This document shows positions 7,837 to 17,484 of a stretch of 49,523 bases of DNA, one piece after another. Source of the DNA: Billgrantia bachuensis (GTDB lineage Bacteria; Pseudomonadota; Gammaproteobacteria; Pseudomonadales; Halomonadaceae); NCBI RefSeq assembly GCF_011742165.1, contig NZ_JAAQTO010000008.1:1-49523 (forward strand), given 5' to 3'. The translations under genes and the position numbers were made by a program. Under the pieces are notes generated by a model. That model was not told the DNA's origin and made no database searches. It was given only the letters and a program-made list of their open reading frames with translations. Numbering within the stretch: the first letter of the stretch is position 1; every line of letters starts with the position of its first letter.

Positions 7837-9306
7837 ATGTCACACTCTCCTTCGGGCCCGACGGCCCACCTCCAACACTTCGGCAGCGCCACCAAGGGTG
7901 GCCTGCTGTTTCTCGGTGTCGTGCTGATTGCCAGCCTCGGCGGCTTCGCACTGTTCGACGGCGACGATTATGGCATCTACAGTCTGCTGCCCACCGCCGT
8001 GGTGCTGGGCATGGCCATCCTCACGCGACGCACCATCGAATCGCTGCTCGCGGGCGCCCTGGTCGGCCTGCTGATGGTCGACCCCACCAGGGTGGTCTCC
8101 CAGGGCTCCGACATCCTGCTCGGGGTACTGGGCAACGATACCGTCACCTGGATCATCCTGGTCTGCGGCCTGTTCGGCAGCCTGATCGCCCTGCTGGTCA
8201 AGACCGGCGGCGTGCTGACCTTCGGCGATGCCGTCACCAAGCATATCCATAGCCGCCGCCAGAGCCTGCTGGCCACCTGGCTGCTGGGCCTGGTGATCTT
8301 CGTCGACGACTATCTCAACGCTCTGGCGATCAGCGCCTCGATGAAGAAGATCACCGATCGTTTCAACATTTCGCGCGAGAAGCTCGCCTACGTGGTGGAT
8401 TCCACCGCCGCGCCGATCTGCATCCTGGTGCCCTTCTCCACCTGGGCGGTGTTCTTCGCCGGCCTGCTGGAGGAGAACGACATCGCCGGCAACGGCATGA
8501 GCCTCTACATCGAGGCGATTCCCTTCATGTTCTACGCCTGGGTGGCTGCCGCCCTGGTCCCCCTGGTGGCCCTCGGCTGGATCCCCAATCTCGGCCCCAT
8601 GAAGGCCGCCGAAGCCCGCGCCGCCGCCGGCCAGCCGATTCCGACCGGGATCGACGAAAGCGCCCTGGAAGTGGCGGACGACGGACGCAGGCGGCCGCAC
8701 CTGCTCAACTTCCTGCTGCCTATCGTCACGCTGATCTTCTTTACCTGGTATTACGATATCGACATCCTGCGCGGCGTGATCGTGGCGCTCGCCGTGACCC
8801 TGGTACTGATCGCCAGCCAACGGCTGCTGAGCTTCCACGACACCTTCGACACCGCGCTCGACGGCTTCAAAGCGATGATCATGCCGCTGGGCACCCTGGT
8901 GGCCGGCTTCGCCCTCAAGGAGGTCAACGACGCCCTGGGGCTCACCGACTATGTGATCAGCACCGTGCAGCCGCTGATGACGCCGGGAATGCTGCCGGCC
9001 GTGGTCTTCGTCACCATGGCCTTCCTGGCTTTCGCCACCGCCTCCTTCTGGGGACTGTTCGCCGTGGCCATGCCCATCGTGCTGCCACTGGCGGCCAGCC
9101 TCGACGCTCATATGCCGCTGGTGGTCGGCGCCCTGATCTCGGCCAGCGCCTTCGGCAGTCACGCCTGCTTCTACGGCGACTCCACGGTGCTCTCCGCACA
9201 AGGGGCCGGCTGCACGCCCATGGCTCATGCCCTGACCCAGCTGCCCTATGTGCTGATCGCCGCTGCCATCGCCGCCGCCATCTTCCTGGTGACAGGCCAC
9301 CTGTGA
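7837..9306 (+). CDS. NhaC-family Na+/H+ antiporter-like membrane transporter
   Basis: 489 residues with about 11-12 hydrophobic segments, an inner-membrane ion-coupled carrier. The signature 'VDDYLNALAISASMKK' (residues about 148-163) and 'STAAPICILVPFSTW' are typical of the NhaC/YqkI branch; the C-terminal half has 'GSHACFYGDSTVLSAQG'. AAAGGTG precedes the ATG. It sits between the aminotransferase (85-bp gap) and agmatine deiminase (9-bp gap) in one operon. Several NhaC-branch proteins placed in catabolic operons move organic amines or amino acids rather than only sodium, so uptake of agmatine or export of a product is possible; plain Na+/H+ exchange in a halophile is the conservative reading. 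Confidence 0.88.
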   Translation: MSHSPSGPTAHLQHFGSATKGGLLFLGVVLIASLGGFALFDGDDYGIYSLLPTAVVLGMAILTRRTIESLLAGALVGLLMVDPTRVVSQGSDILLGVLGNDTVTWIILVCGLFGSLIALLVKTGGVLTFGDAVTKHIHSRRQSLLATWLLGLVIFVDDYLNALAISASMKKITDRFNISREKLAYVVDSTAAPICILVPFSTWAVFFAGLLEENDIAGNGMSLYIEAIPFMFYAWVAAALVPLVALGWIPNLGPMKAAEARAAAGQPIPTGIDESALEVADDGRRRPHLLNFLLPIVTLIFFTWYYDIDILRGVIVALAVTLVLIASQRLLSFHDTFDTALDGFKAMIMPLGTLVAGFALKEVNDALGLTDYVISTVQPLMTPGMLPAVVFVTMAFLAFATASFWGLFAVAMPIVLPLAASLDAHMPLVVGALISASAFGSHACFYGDSTVLSAQGAGCTPMAHALTQLPYVLIAAAIAAAIFLVTGHL

Positions 9307-9315
9307 GAAATCATC

Positions 9316-10437
9316 ATGAACCAACCACTCATTGATTCTCCTCCTGCTGGATCCTCCCCGCGGGCCCAGGGATTCGCCATGCCGGCGGAGTTCGCCCCCC
9401 ACGACGCCTGCTGGATGCTGTGGCCCCAGCGGCCCGACACCTGGCGCTATGGCGCCAAGCCGGCCCAGCAGGCCTTTGTCGAGGTGGCCACCGCCATCGC
9501 CGAGAGCGAGCCGGTCTACGTCGGCGTCAACGACGATCAGTACGAGAATGCCCGCCACCAGCTGCCGCCGCAGGTGAGGGTGGTGGAGATTTCGAGTAAT
9601 GACGCCTGGATGCGTGACGTGGGGCCCACCTTCCTGACTCACCCGGACGGACGCCTGGCCGTGGTGGACTGGCAGTTCAATGCCTGGGGCGGCTTGGACG
9701 GTGGGCTCTACTTTCCCTGGGACAAGGATCGGCGTATCCGCACCAAGATCGCCGAGATGCTCGGTATTCCGCGCTTCACCGTCCCGGTGGTACTCGAGGG
9801 AGGCGCCATTCACGTGGATGGCGAGGGCACGCTGCTGACCACCGAAGAGTGCCTGCTCAACCCCAACCGCAATCCCGGCATGAGCCGTGAGGCAATGGAG
9901 CGGGTGCTACGCGATACCCTGGGTATCGAGAGAGTGATCTGGCTGCCGCGGGGCTGCTACCTGGACGAGACCGATGGTCATGTGGACAACCTGTGCTGCT
10001 TCGTCGCGCCCGGCGAGGTCGTGCTGACCTGGTGCGATGACGAGGACGATCCCCAGCACGCCATCAGCCGGGAGGCACTGGCCGTGCTGGAATCCACAAC
10101 CGACGCGAGGGGGCGCAAGCTGCGCGTGCACAAGCTGCCCCAACCCGGCCCACTGTTCATCGAGGAGGACGAAGCCAGCGGCCTGGATCGCCTCAACAGC
10201 TCCCATCCGCGTCGTCCCGGGGATCGCATGGCCGGTTCCTACGTCAATTTCTATGTCGGCAACTCGGTGGTGGTCATGCCGCTACTGGATCCGGCCCATG
10301 ACGAGCAGGCCCACCACATTCTTCAGGGGCTGTTTCCAGGCAGGCGAGTGATGGGCGTGCCGGCCCGGGAGATCCTGCTCGGCGGCGGCAACATCCACTG
10401 CATCACTCAGCAGCAGCCCAAGCGCCAGCTGCCGTAA
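9316..10437 (+). CDS. aguA: Agmatine deiminase
   Basis: 373 residues, usual length for AguA. It hydrolyses agmatine to N-carbamoylputrescine and ammonia. Guanidine-modifying-fold motifs are complete: 'SNDAWMRDVGPTF' (residues 94-106, substrate carboxylates), 'LEGGAIHVDG' (160-169), 'DETDGHVDN' with H222, and the nucleophile C362 in 'LLGGGNIHCITQQ'. It is the last gene of the plus-strand operon and ends just before a strong hairpin. The usual partner AguB (nitrilase-family N-carbamoylputrescine amidohydrolase) is not found anywhere in the window, which is why the M20 hydrolase is of interest. Identification as AguA is firm. Confidence 0.96.
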   Translation: MNQPLIDSPPAGSSPRAQGFAMPAEFAPHDACWMLWPQRPDTWRYGAKPAQQAFVEVATAIAESEPVYVGVNDDQYENARHQLPPQVRVVEISSNDAWMRDVGPTFLTHPDGRLAVVDWQFNAWGGLDGGLYFPWDKDRRIRTKIAEMLGIPRFTVPVVLEGGAIHVDGEGTLLTTEECLLNPNRNPGMSREAMERVLRDTLGIERVIWLPRGCYLDETDGHVDNLCCFVAPGEVVLTWCDDEDDPQHAISREALAVLESTTDARGRKLRVHKLPQPGPLFIEEDEASGLDRLNSSHPRRPGDRMAGSYVNFYVGNSVVVMPLLDPAHDEQAHHILQGLFPGRRVMGVPAREILLGGGNIHCITQQQPKRQLP

Positions 10438-10455
10438 GCGACAGGCAAGCTGCAG

Positions 10456-10500
10456 CAACGACACGGGCCGACCGCACAGCGCGCGGTCGGCCCGTCGTTC
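10456..10500. terminator. Bidirectional terminator hairpin between aguA and ALDH copy 2
   Basis: CGGGCCGACCGC (10464-10475) pairs perfectly with GCGGTCGGCCCG (10483-10494) around a 7-nt loop; AACGA/TCGTT extends the stem outside a small bulge. It lies between convergent genes. There is no clear T-run, so termination may be imperfect. Confidence 0.7.
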
Positions 10501-10513
10501 GGATCGGCGCTGT

Positions 10514-12012
<1,499 letters not shown>

Positions 12013-12016
<4 letters not shown>

Positions 12017-12819
12017 GATCGGGACTCCTGTATGAGAATGGGATCACCGCTATGGTTTTGCGTAGCCAGCGCCGAGGCCCGGCTCACGCCATGCTCTCGA
12101 CAGGCCGTAGCGAAACCCTGGAAGATCGCGTGGTAAAGCGGATGCTCTTCAGGGTGCCATTCGGGGTGCCACTGCACTGCCAGGGCAAACCCCGGGACCT
12201 CGGCCACCGAGACTGCCTCGATCAGACCGTCCGGCGCCCGCGCCTCCACGGCCAGCCCACTGCCCAGTCGATCGATGCCCTGCTGATGCAGTGAATTGAC
12301 CTTAGCATGCAGCTCGGGATGGAGCGTCGCCAGGCGACCACCGGGGTGCAGCTCGATGTCGTGCGCGGGCGCATAGCGGGTCGCATAGTCGGCTTCCGGC
12401 TCGCGATGATCGAAGAGGCCGGGTACGTTCTGTACCGCCTGATGCAATGTGCCACCGTAAGCCACGTTGAGCTCCTGAAAGCCCCGGCAAATGCCCAGCA
12501 ATGGCAAGCCACGCGCGATGGCGGCGGGAATCCAGGCCAGCGCGGCGGCATCGCGGTGCAGATCGCCGCGGGTGTTCTCCGGCGCCTGCTCGGCGCCGTA
12601 GCGGGAAGGCTCGACGTTGGAATAGCTGCCGGTCAGCAGCAGGCCGTCCAGATGCGCGAGCAGGTCGCCATCGACGCTATCCCGCCACACCGGCAGCACC
12701 ACCGGCGCCAGGCCGTAGGCGCGCAGTGCACTAAGGTACTTGTCGGTCACCATGTGGGCGGGGTGTCCCTCCACCTCTCGGCGGCAGGCGATGACACCCA
12801 CCAGGGGTCGGCTCGGCAT
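12013..12819 (-). CDS. puuD: Gamma-glutamyl-gamma-aminobutyrate hydrolase (class I glutamine amidotransferase-like)
   Basis: 268 residues. PuuD releases GABA and glutamate from gamma-glutamyl-GABA in the cytoplasm. The catalytic triad of the family is visible: nucleophile C111 in 'LLGICRGFQELNV', H218 and E220 in 'VQWHPEWHP'. The oxyanion-side motif 'GLLLTGSYSNVEP' lies near residues 59-71. It is the first gene of a minus-strand pair with the ALDH (4-bp overlap) and is divergent from a puuA-type gene across a 235-bp regulatory region. GAGCTGCC precedes the ATG, with AGGAG a little further upstream. The identification is firm. Confidence 0.93.
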
Positions 12820-13054
12820 GGCAGCTCCTGAATCGTGAGCACAGGGTAAAAGTGTTGATTAAACTTTCCAACATGAACCAATAAAAATCCAGCCTAAGAC
12901 ATGCATGTCACCTAGCACCACCCAAATTATCTATGAAATTGAGCGACTCGCGCTTACAGCAGAAGAAGCCTCCCGTAAAGGATTTGACAACAAAGGCATG
13001 TCATCGAAAGATAGGAACCAATGTGAAACCCACTGACTACCTACAGGTGCCATC
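12820..13054. promoter_or_regulatory. Divergent puuD/puuA1 control region
   Basis: This 235-bp stretch is markedly AT-rich compared with its neighbours. It contains a perfect 12-bp palindrome, GACATGCATGTC (12898-12909), a likely operator. For the plus strand a TTGACA box (12984-12989) is followed after 17 bp by AAAGAT (13007-13012), with a second CATGTCA between them. On the minus strand TTGGAA and TACCCT are spaced 17 bp ahead of puuD. No gene is seen in it. Binding by PuuR is plausible but not shown. Confidence 0.5.
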
Positions 13055-14431
13055 ATGCCGTCGCTCAGCGCTGACCAGGCCCGGGAGTTTCTCGAGCGCT
13101 ATCCCGACATCGACAGCATCGACCTGCTGATCAGCGATCTCAATGGCGTCATGCGTGGCAAACGCATTCCTCGCGATAACCTGGACAAGGCCTGCCGCCT
13201 GGGCATCAATCTGCCGGCCTCGGTCTTTGCCCTGGACATCAACGGTCATACCATCGAAGCCACCGGGCTGGGACTGGCCACCGGCGACAGCGACCGGGTC
13301 TGCCGCCCCATTGCGGGTTCACTGATGCCGACGCCGTGGCTACGCGACGGACGCCAGGCACAGCTGCTCATGACCATGTTCGAGTCCGACGATACGCCCT
13401 TCTTCGCCGACCCCCGCCAGGTATTGTCGCGCCAACTGGAGCGACTGCGTCACCATGGCCTGACCCCCGTCGCGGCCGTGGAAATGGAGTTCTATCTGCT
13501 GGACCGCGAACGCACCCCCGAGGGGCGGATCCAGCCGCCACGCTCTCCACGCAGCGGCGAGCGTGCGACCCAGAGCCAGCTCTACTCCATCGATGAACTC
13601 GACGAATATGCCGTTTTCATCGAGGACGTGCAGCGCTCGGCCCGTTGCCAGGACCTGCCGCTGGATACGACACTCAAGGAGTGCGCCCCAGGCCAGTTCG
13701 AGATCACCCTAGGCCACTGCGATGATGTCCTCAAGGCCTGCGACCATGCCGTCCTTCTGAAGCGCCTGGTCAAGGGCGTGGCCCTGAAACACGGCTTCGA
13801 AGCCACGTTCATGGCCAAGCCCTACGGTCTCGAGGCTGGCAACGGCACCCATGTGCATCTCAGTATGCTCGATGACAGCGGCCGCAACGTCTTCGCCGCC
13901 GAGAACGGCGATACGCTCGGCAGTGAAACCCTGCACCGGGCCGTCGCCGGGCTGCTCGACCTCATGCCGGCCTCGATGGCGATCTGCGCCCCCAACCTCA
14001 ATTCCTTCCGGCGCTTCCAGCCGGGCCTCTACGTGCCCATGACACCCACCTGGGGCTTCGACAACCGCTCGGTGGCCGTGCGTATACCATCGGGCGGCAA
14101 CGATGCACGGCGCATCGAGCACCGGGTCGCCGGTGCCGACGTCAATCCCTACCTGCTGATAGCCGTGCTGCTGGCGAGCATCGAACATGGCATGAGCCGG
14201 CAGTTGGTTCCGCCATCCCCCGTGGAGGGCAATGCCTACGCGCAATTCGAGCCCACACTGACCAACAGCTGGCACCAAGCCCTCGATTTGCTGGAAGCGA
14301 GCGAACCGCTGAACGACGCGCTGGGCAGTGACTTCGTTCATGTCTTCGTCGCCAACCGCCGGGCCGAACGTGAACAAGCCATGCAGGCGGTGAGCCAGTT
14401 GGAGTACGCCTGGTATCTGCGCCACGTCTGA
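13055..14431 (+). CDS. puuA: Gamma-glutamylpolyamine synthetase, glutamine synthetase family (copy 1)
   Basis: 458 residues. It belongs to the GlnA-like family that ligates glutamate to putrescine or another polyamine using ATP. Metal/ATP-site motifs are present: '[12 protein letters not shown]' near 141-152, '[11 protein letters not shown]' near 207, 'NGTHVHLSM' near 262, and '[14 protein letters not shown]' near 354. It begins '[15 protein letters not shown]', the short N-terminal beta-grasp seen in PuuA/PauA proteins and not in housekeeping GlnA. It is monocistronic, divergent from puuD, and followed by a perfect hairpin. A second family member lies at 20836. Pseudomonads carry several PauA proteins tuned to different polyamines, so the two copies may split substrates. 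Confidence 0.9.
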   Translation: MPSLSADQAREFLERYPDIDSIDLLISDLNGVMRGKRIPRDNLDKACRLGINLPASVFALDINGHTIEATGLGLATGDSDRVCRPIAGSLMPTPWLRDGRQAQLLMTMFESDDTPFFADPRQVLSRQLERLRHHGLTPVAAVEMEFYLLDRERTPEGRIQPPRSPRSGERATQSQLYSIDELDEYAVFIEDVQRSARCQDLPLDTTLKECAPGQFEITLGHCDDVLKACDHAVLLKRLVKGVALKHGFEATFMAKPYGLEAGNGTHVHLSMLDDSGRNVFAAENGDTLGSETLHRAVAGLLDLMPASMAICAPNLNSFRRFQPGLYVPMTPTWGFDNRSVAVRIPSGGNDARRIEHRVAGADVNPYLLIAVLLASIEHGMSRQLVPPSPVEGNAYAQFEPTLTNSWHQALDLLEASEPLNDALGSDFVHVFVANRRAEREQAMQAVSQLEYAWYLRHV

Positions 14432-14466
14432 ATGGCAAGGTACGCGCACAGGATCGAAACGAACGG

Positions 14467-14494
14467 CAGCGCCCCGAGCGTAATCGGGGCGCTG
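14467..14494. terminator. Bidirectional terminator hairpin between puuA1 and the glycine-zipper gene
   Basis: CAGCGCCCCGA (14467-14477) and TCGGGGCGCTG (14484-14494) form a perfect 11-bp stem with a 6-nt loop. It sits between convergent genes. No long T-run follows. Confidence 0.7.
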
Positions 14495-14532
14495 CGCATG
14501 GCGAAACGGGAAGGCGTTACGCTTGGAAGGGC

Positions 14533-15108
14533 TCAGCCCTCGGTGCTGGCCAGCGGCAGGTCCCAGCGCGGCTGCCCTTCCTCGAGCAGCACGCGGTTGC
14601 CCTGGGGCTGATGGTCCAGCCGAGAAACCTGTGTCGTCTCGCCGTGACGCCAAGTCACGTCATAGCCGACGGTCTCCTCCGAGCTGTCCATGACCGTGTG
14701 GCACTGGCGCTGAGTGGTGGCGTAGGTCTGAGTCTGGTTGGCCTCGATGCGCCCTTGAATCTCGCGCCCGGCAAAGCCGCCGCCGACCGCGCCCGCCACG
14801 GTGGCCAGCGTCTTGCCACTGCCGCCCCCGACCTGATTGCCGAGCAGGCCACCCACCACGGCCCCCGCCGCAGTGCCGGCAATGCGATGCGGATCACGGC
14901 TGGGCGCCTGGGTCTGCTGCTGCACCACCACGTCTTCGCACACTTCACGCGGCGTCTCGACGCTACGGGTCACCGGCTGCACCGCAACGACCTCGGCGAA
15001 TTGCGGCTCACTCTCGCTCGGCACCTGCTGCACTTGCCAGGCGCCGAAGCCCAGGCCGCCAAGACCCAGCACGCTCAACGTCGTTCCGATCACGATCGAC
15101 TTGTTCAT
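14533..15108 (-). CDS. Glycine-zipper 2TM domain envelope protein
   Basis: 191 residues. The N-terminus (1-25, 'SIVIGTTLSVLGLGGLGFG') is a hydrophobic signal or anchor without a lipobox cysteine. After a Pro/Gln/Val-rich linker there is a glycine-zipper pair at about 77-115, 'GTAAGAVVGGLLGNQVGGG' then 'GAVGGGFAGREIQG', as in the Rickettsia 17-kDa antigen/SlyB group. The C-terminal 70 residues hold a single-domain region with 'YDVTWRHG'. Such proteins insert or oligomerise in the envelope; the function is not known. A good GGAGGAGTG ribosome site lies before the ATG. It sits between polyamine genes but nothing links it to them functionally. Confidence 0.82.
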   Translation of the reverse strand: MNKSIVIGTTLSVLGLGGLGFGAWQVQQVPSESEPQFAEVVAVQPVTRSVETPREVCEDVVVQQQTQAPSRDPHRIAGTAAGAVVGGLLGNQVGGGSGKTLATVAGAVGGGFAGREIQGRIEANQTQTYATTQRQCHTVMDSSEETVGYDVTWRHGETTQVSRLDHQPQGNRVLLEEGQPRWDLPLASTEG

Positions 15109-15307
15109 GACACTCCTCCTGCAGGGCGATATGCCGCCCCGGGCTTATAAGATTCGGCTCGATACGATGTGCAAGAGAAGAGACGTGATGAGCAGCGGTT
15201 CCGTGCCACCCGATAGATGACCTCAGTATACGCTGCGGCTGGCTGGCGTTAAGCGCAGCGCAGCGGTTTCCTCATTTTCTGACCCGGTGTCCGCCGCCGG
15301 CGACACC

Positions 15308-16600
15308 TCACAAACCGAGCCGATCCCGCGTCGCATAGTACCAGGCCCCCAATGCCGAGAACGGCACTCTCAGCAGCCTTCCGCCAGGGAACGGTAGGTG
15401 CGGCAGGCCGGCGAAGGCGTCGAAGCGCTCGCTCTCGCCGCGCATTACCTCGGCGATCAGTCGCCCTGCCAGGTGCGAGCAGGTCACGCCGTGGCCCGAA
15501 TAACCCTGGGCGTAGTAGACGCTGTCGTTGAGGCGGCCGAACTGCGGCAGGCGGTTGAGTGTCATCAGGAAATTGCCGCTCCAGGCAAAGTCGATGCGCA
15601 CCTTGGACAGTTGCGGAAAGGTCCTGAGCATCTTGGGGCGAATCACCGCGGCGATGTCCGAGGGATCCTGACCGCCGTAGTTGACCCCACCGCCGTAGAG
15701 CAGGCGTCCATCGGCAGTGAAGCGGTAGTAATCGAGCAGATAGTTGCAGTCCTCAACCGCCATGTCGTGGGGAATCAGCTTACGGCGCAGCTCCTCCGGC
15801 AATGGCTCGGTAGTAATGACCTGCGTGCCGCAAGGCATCGACTTGCTCTCCAGCTCCGGCAGCACTCCTTGCAGGTAGGCATTGCCGGCCATCACCACGC
15901 GTCGAGCGCGTACGCTGCCACGCGGCGTGCGCAGCGTAACGGTCTCGCCATGGCGCACCTCGAGCACGGGCGTGTGCTCATGAATGATGCCGCCCAGCGA
16001 CTCGCAGGCTGCGGCTTCGCCGAGCACCAGGTTGAGCGGATGCAGATGGCCACCGGAGTGATCCACCAGCGCGCCGACGTAACGCTCGCTTCCGACTTCT
16101 CGCTTGTATGCCTCGCCCTCCAACAACTCGAGCTGACGATTGCCATAGCGCTCCCATAGCGCCTTGTGCTCGCGCAGCCCTTCGAGCTGCTTGCGGTTGC
16201 AGGCGGCAAAGAGGTTGCCCTCCTTCAGGTCGCAGACGATGCCGTGCTTCTCGATACGCTGGCGTATGATGCGGTTGCCCTCGAAGGCCATGTCACCAAG
16301 TGCCCGAGCGGTCTCGGCCCCATACCGGGCCTCGATCACGTCCATGTCGCGGCTGTAGCTGTTGACGATCTGGCCGCCGTTGCGCCCCGAGGCACCGAAC
16401 CCCACCCGGGCGGCTTCCAGCACGACGACCTCGATCCCCTGCTCGGCGAGATGCAGCGCCGACGAGATGCCGGTGAAGCCCGCTCCGACCACGCAAACGT
16501 CGCACTCGACGTCGCCCTCGAGGGCGGGGCGCTCGGGTGCCGGGTTGGCCGTGGCCGCATAGTAGGACGCCACATGCTCCTGATTGGCGCTGGTCGACAT
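15308..16600 (-). CDS. puuB: Gamma-glutamylputrescine oxidoreductase-type FAD enzyme (copy 1)
   Basis: 430 residues, DAO-type FAD-dependent amine oxidoreductase. The Rossmann motif 'VCVVGAGFTGISSALHLAE' is at about 36-54 and 'GFGASGRNGGQIV' at 68-80 is the second FAD-contact motif of the PuuB/OrdL family; 'YYAQGYSGHGVTCSHLAGRL' lies near the end. PuuB oxidises gamma-glutamylputrescine to the aldehyde and releases H2O2 and ammonia. It is the last gene of the seven-gene operon, 45 bp after potI. The paralogue at 22221 opens the same operon; the two share motifs throughout but are clearly diverged, suggesting different gamma-glutamylated amines. Confidence 0.9.
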   Translation of the reverse strand: MSTSANQEHVASYYAATANPAPERPALEGDVECDVCVVGAGFTGISSALHLAEQGIEVVVLEAARVGFGASGRNGGQIVNSYSRDMDVIEARYGAETARALGDMAFEGNRIIRQRIEKHGIVCDLKEGNLFAACNRKQLEGLREHKALWERYGNRQLELLEGEAYKREVGSERYVGALVDHSGGHLHPLNLVLGEAAACESLGGIIHEHTPVLEVRHGETVTLRTPRGSVRARRVVMAGNAYLQGVLPELESKSMPCGTQVITTEPLPEELRRKLIPHDMAVEDCNYLLDYYRFTADGRLLYGGGVNYGGQDPSDIAAVIRPKMLRTFPQLSKVRIDFAWSGNFLMTLNRLPQFGRLNDSVYYAQGYSGHGVTCSHLAGRLIAEVMRGESERFDAFAGLPHLPFPGGRLLRVPFSALGAWYYATRDRLGL

Positions 16601-16645
16601 TTCACTACCTCACACAGACAAAGAAATCGGCTTCGGGAAGTACTC

Positions 16646-17482
16646 TTATCTCCCCGCGGTCATGTCCTGCAGCATCGCCTGGCGTCGCCGCGCCTCGCTG
16701 CGCCGCATCAGATACCACGCAATGAAGGTGGCGAGCGATACAGCCAGGATGATCAGCGTGGCCAGGGCATTGATCTTGGGCGAAACGCCAAGGCGCACCG
16801 AGGAGAACACCACCATCGGCAGCGTGGTGGCGCCGGGGCCGGAGACGAAGCTGGCGATCACCAGGTCGTCCAGCGACAGGGTGAAGGCCAGCAGCCAGCC
16901 CGCTGCCAGCGCCGGCGCGATCACCGGAAGGGTGATCTGGAAGAAGGTGCGGACCGGCCTGGCGCCAAGGTCCATGGCGGCCTCCTCGATGGACATGTCC
17001 ACTTCACGCAGGCGCGAGGCCACCACCACCGCCACGTAGGCACTACAGAAGGTGGTATGGGCGATCCAGATGGTCACCATGCCACGATCCGCCGGCCAAC
17101 CGATCAGCTGCGCCATGTGCACGAACAGCAGGAGCAGCGACAGGCCGGTGATCACCTCGGGCATCACCAGCGGTGCGGTAATCATGCTGGAGAGAGCGGT
17201 CTTGCCGCGGAAGCGAGCGAAACGCACCATCACGAAGGCTGCCAGCGTGCCCAGGCACACCGCCATGGAGGCCGAGAAGAAGGCAATACGCAGGCTTGTC
17301 CAGATGGCCGAGAGAATCTGCTGGTCGCGGAACAGCTCGACGTACCAGTGCGCCGAGAAGCCCGCCCACACGGTGACCAGCCGCGACGAATTGAACGAGT
17401 AGGTCACCAGAATGAGCATCGGCAGATAGAGAAACACCAGCCCGACGATCAGCATCAGCGTGGTGAAGGATGGCTTGCGCAT
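16646..17482 (-). CDS. potI: Putrescine/polyamine ABC transporter permease
   Basis: 278 residues with six predicted membrane helices, the first at 'LMLIVGLVFLYLPMLILVTYSF' (split here by position about 8-29). The EAA loop that docks on the ATPase reads 'SIEEAAMDLGARPVRTF' near residue 185. It is the second permease of a PotFGHI-type importer. Start ATG 17482 has GGAGGAGTGACC directly before it and lies 2 bp after the potH stop. The reading frame stays open much further upstream inside potH, but that is only high-GC coding bias; the translated extension has no membrane character. Confidence 0.92.
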   Translation of the reverse strand: MRKPSFTTLMLIVGLVFLYLPMLILVTYSFNSSRLVTVWAGFSAHWYVELFRDQQILSAIWTSLRIAFFSASMAVCLGTLAAFVMVRFARFRGKTALSSMITAPLVMPEVITGLSLLLLFVHMAQLIGWPADRGMVTIWIAHTTFCSAYVAVVVASRLREVDMSIEEAAMDLGARPVRTFFQITLPVIAPALAAGWLLAFTLSLDDLVIASFVSGPGATTLPMVVFSSVRLGVSPKINALATLIILAVSLATFIAWYLMRRSEARRRQAMLQDMTAGR

Positions 17483-17484
17483 GG

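Noticed and set aside
7840..9813. Very long antisense open frame (about 650 codons) opposite the NhaC-like gene and aguA
   Set aside because: High GC at third codon positions keeps antisense frames open; the translation is His/Gly/Gln-rich and resembles no protein. Similar antisense frames opposite potF/potG, puuB and betA were dismissed for the same reason.
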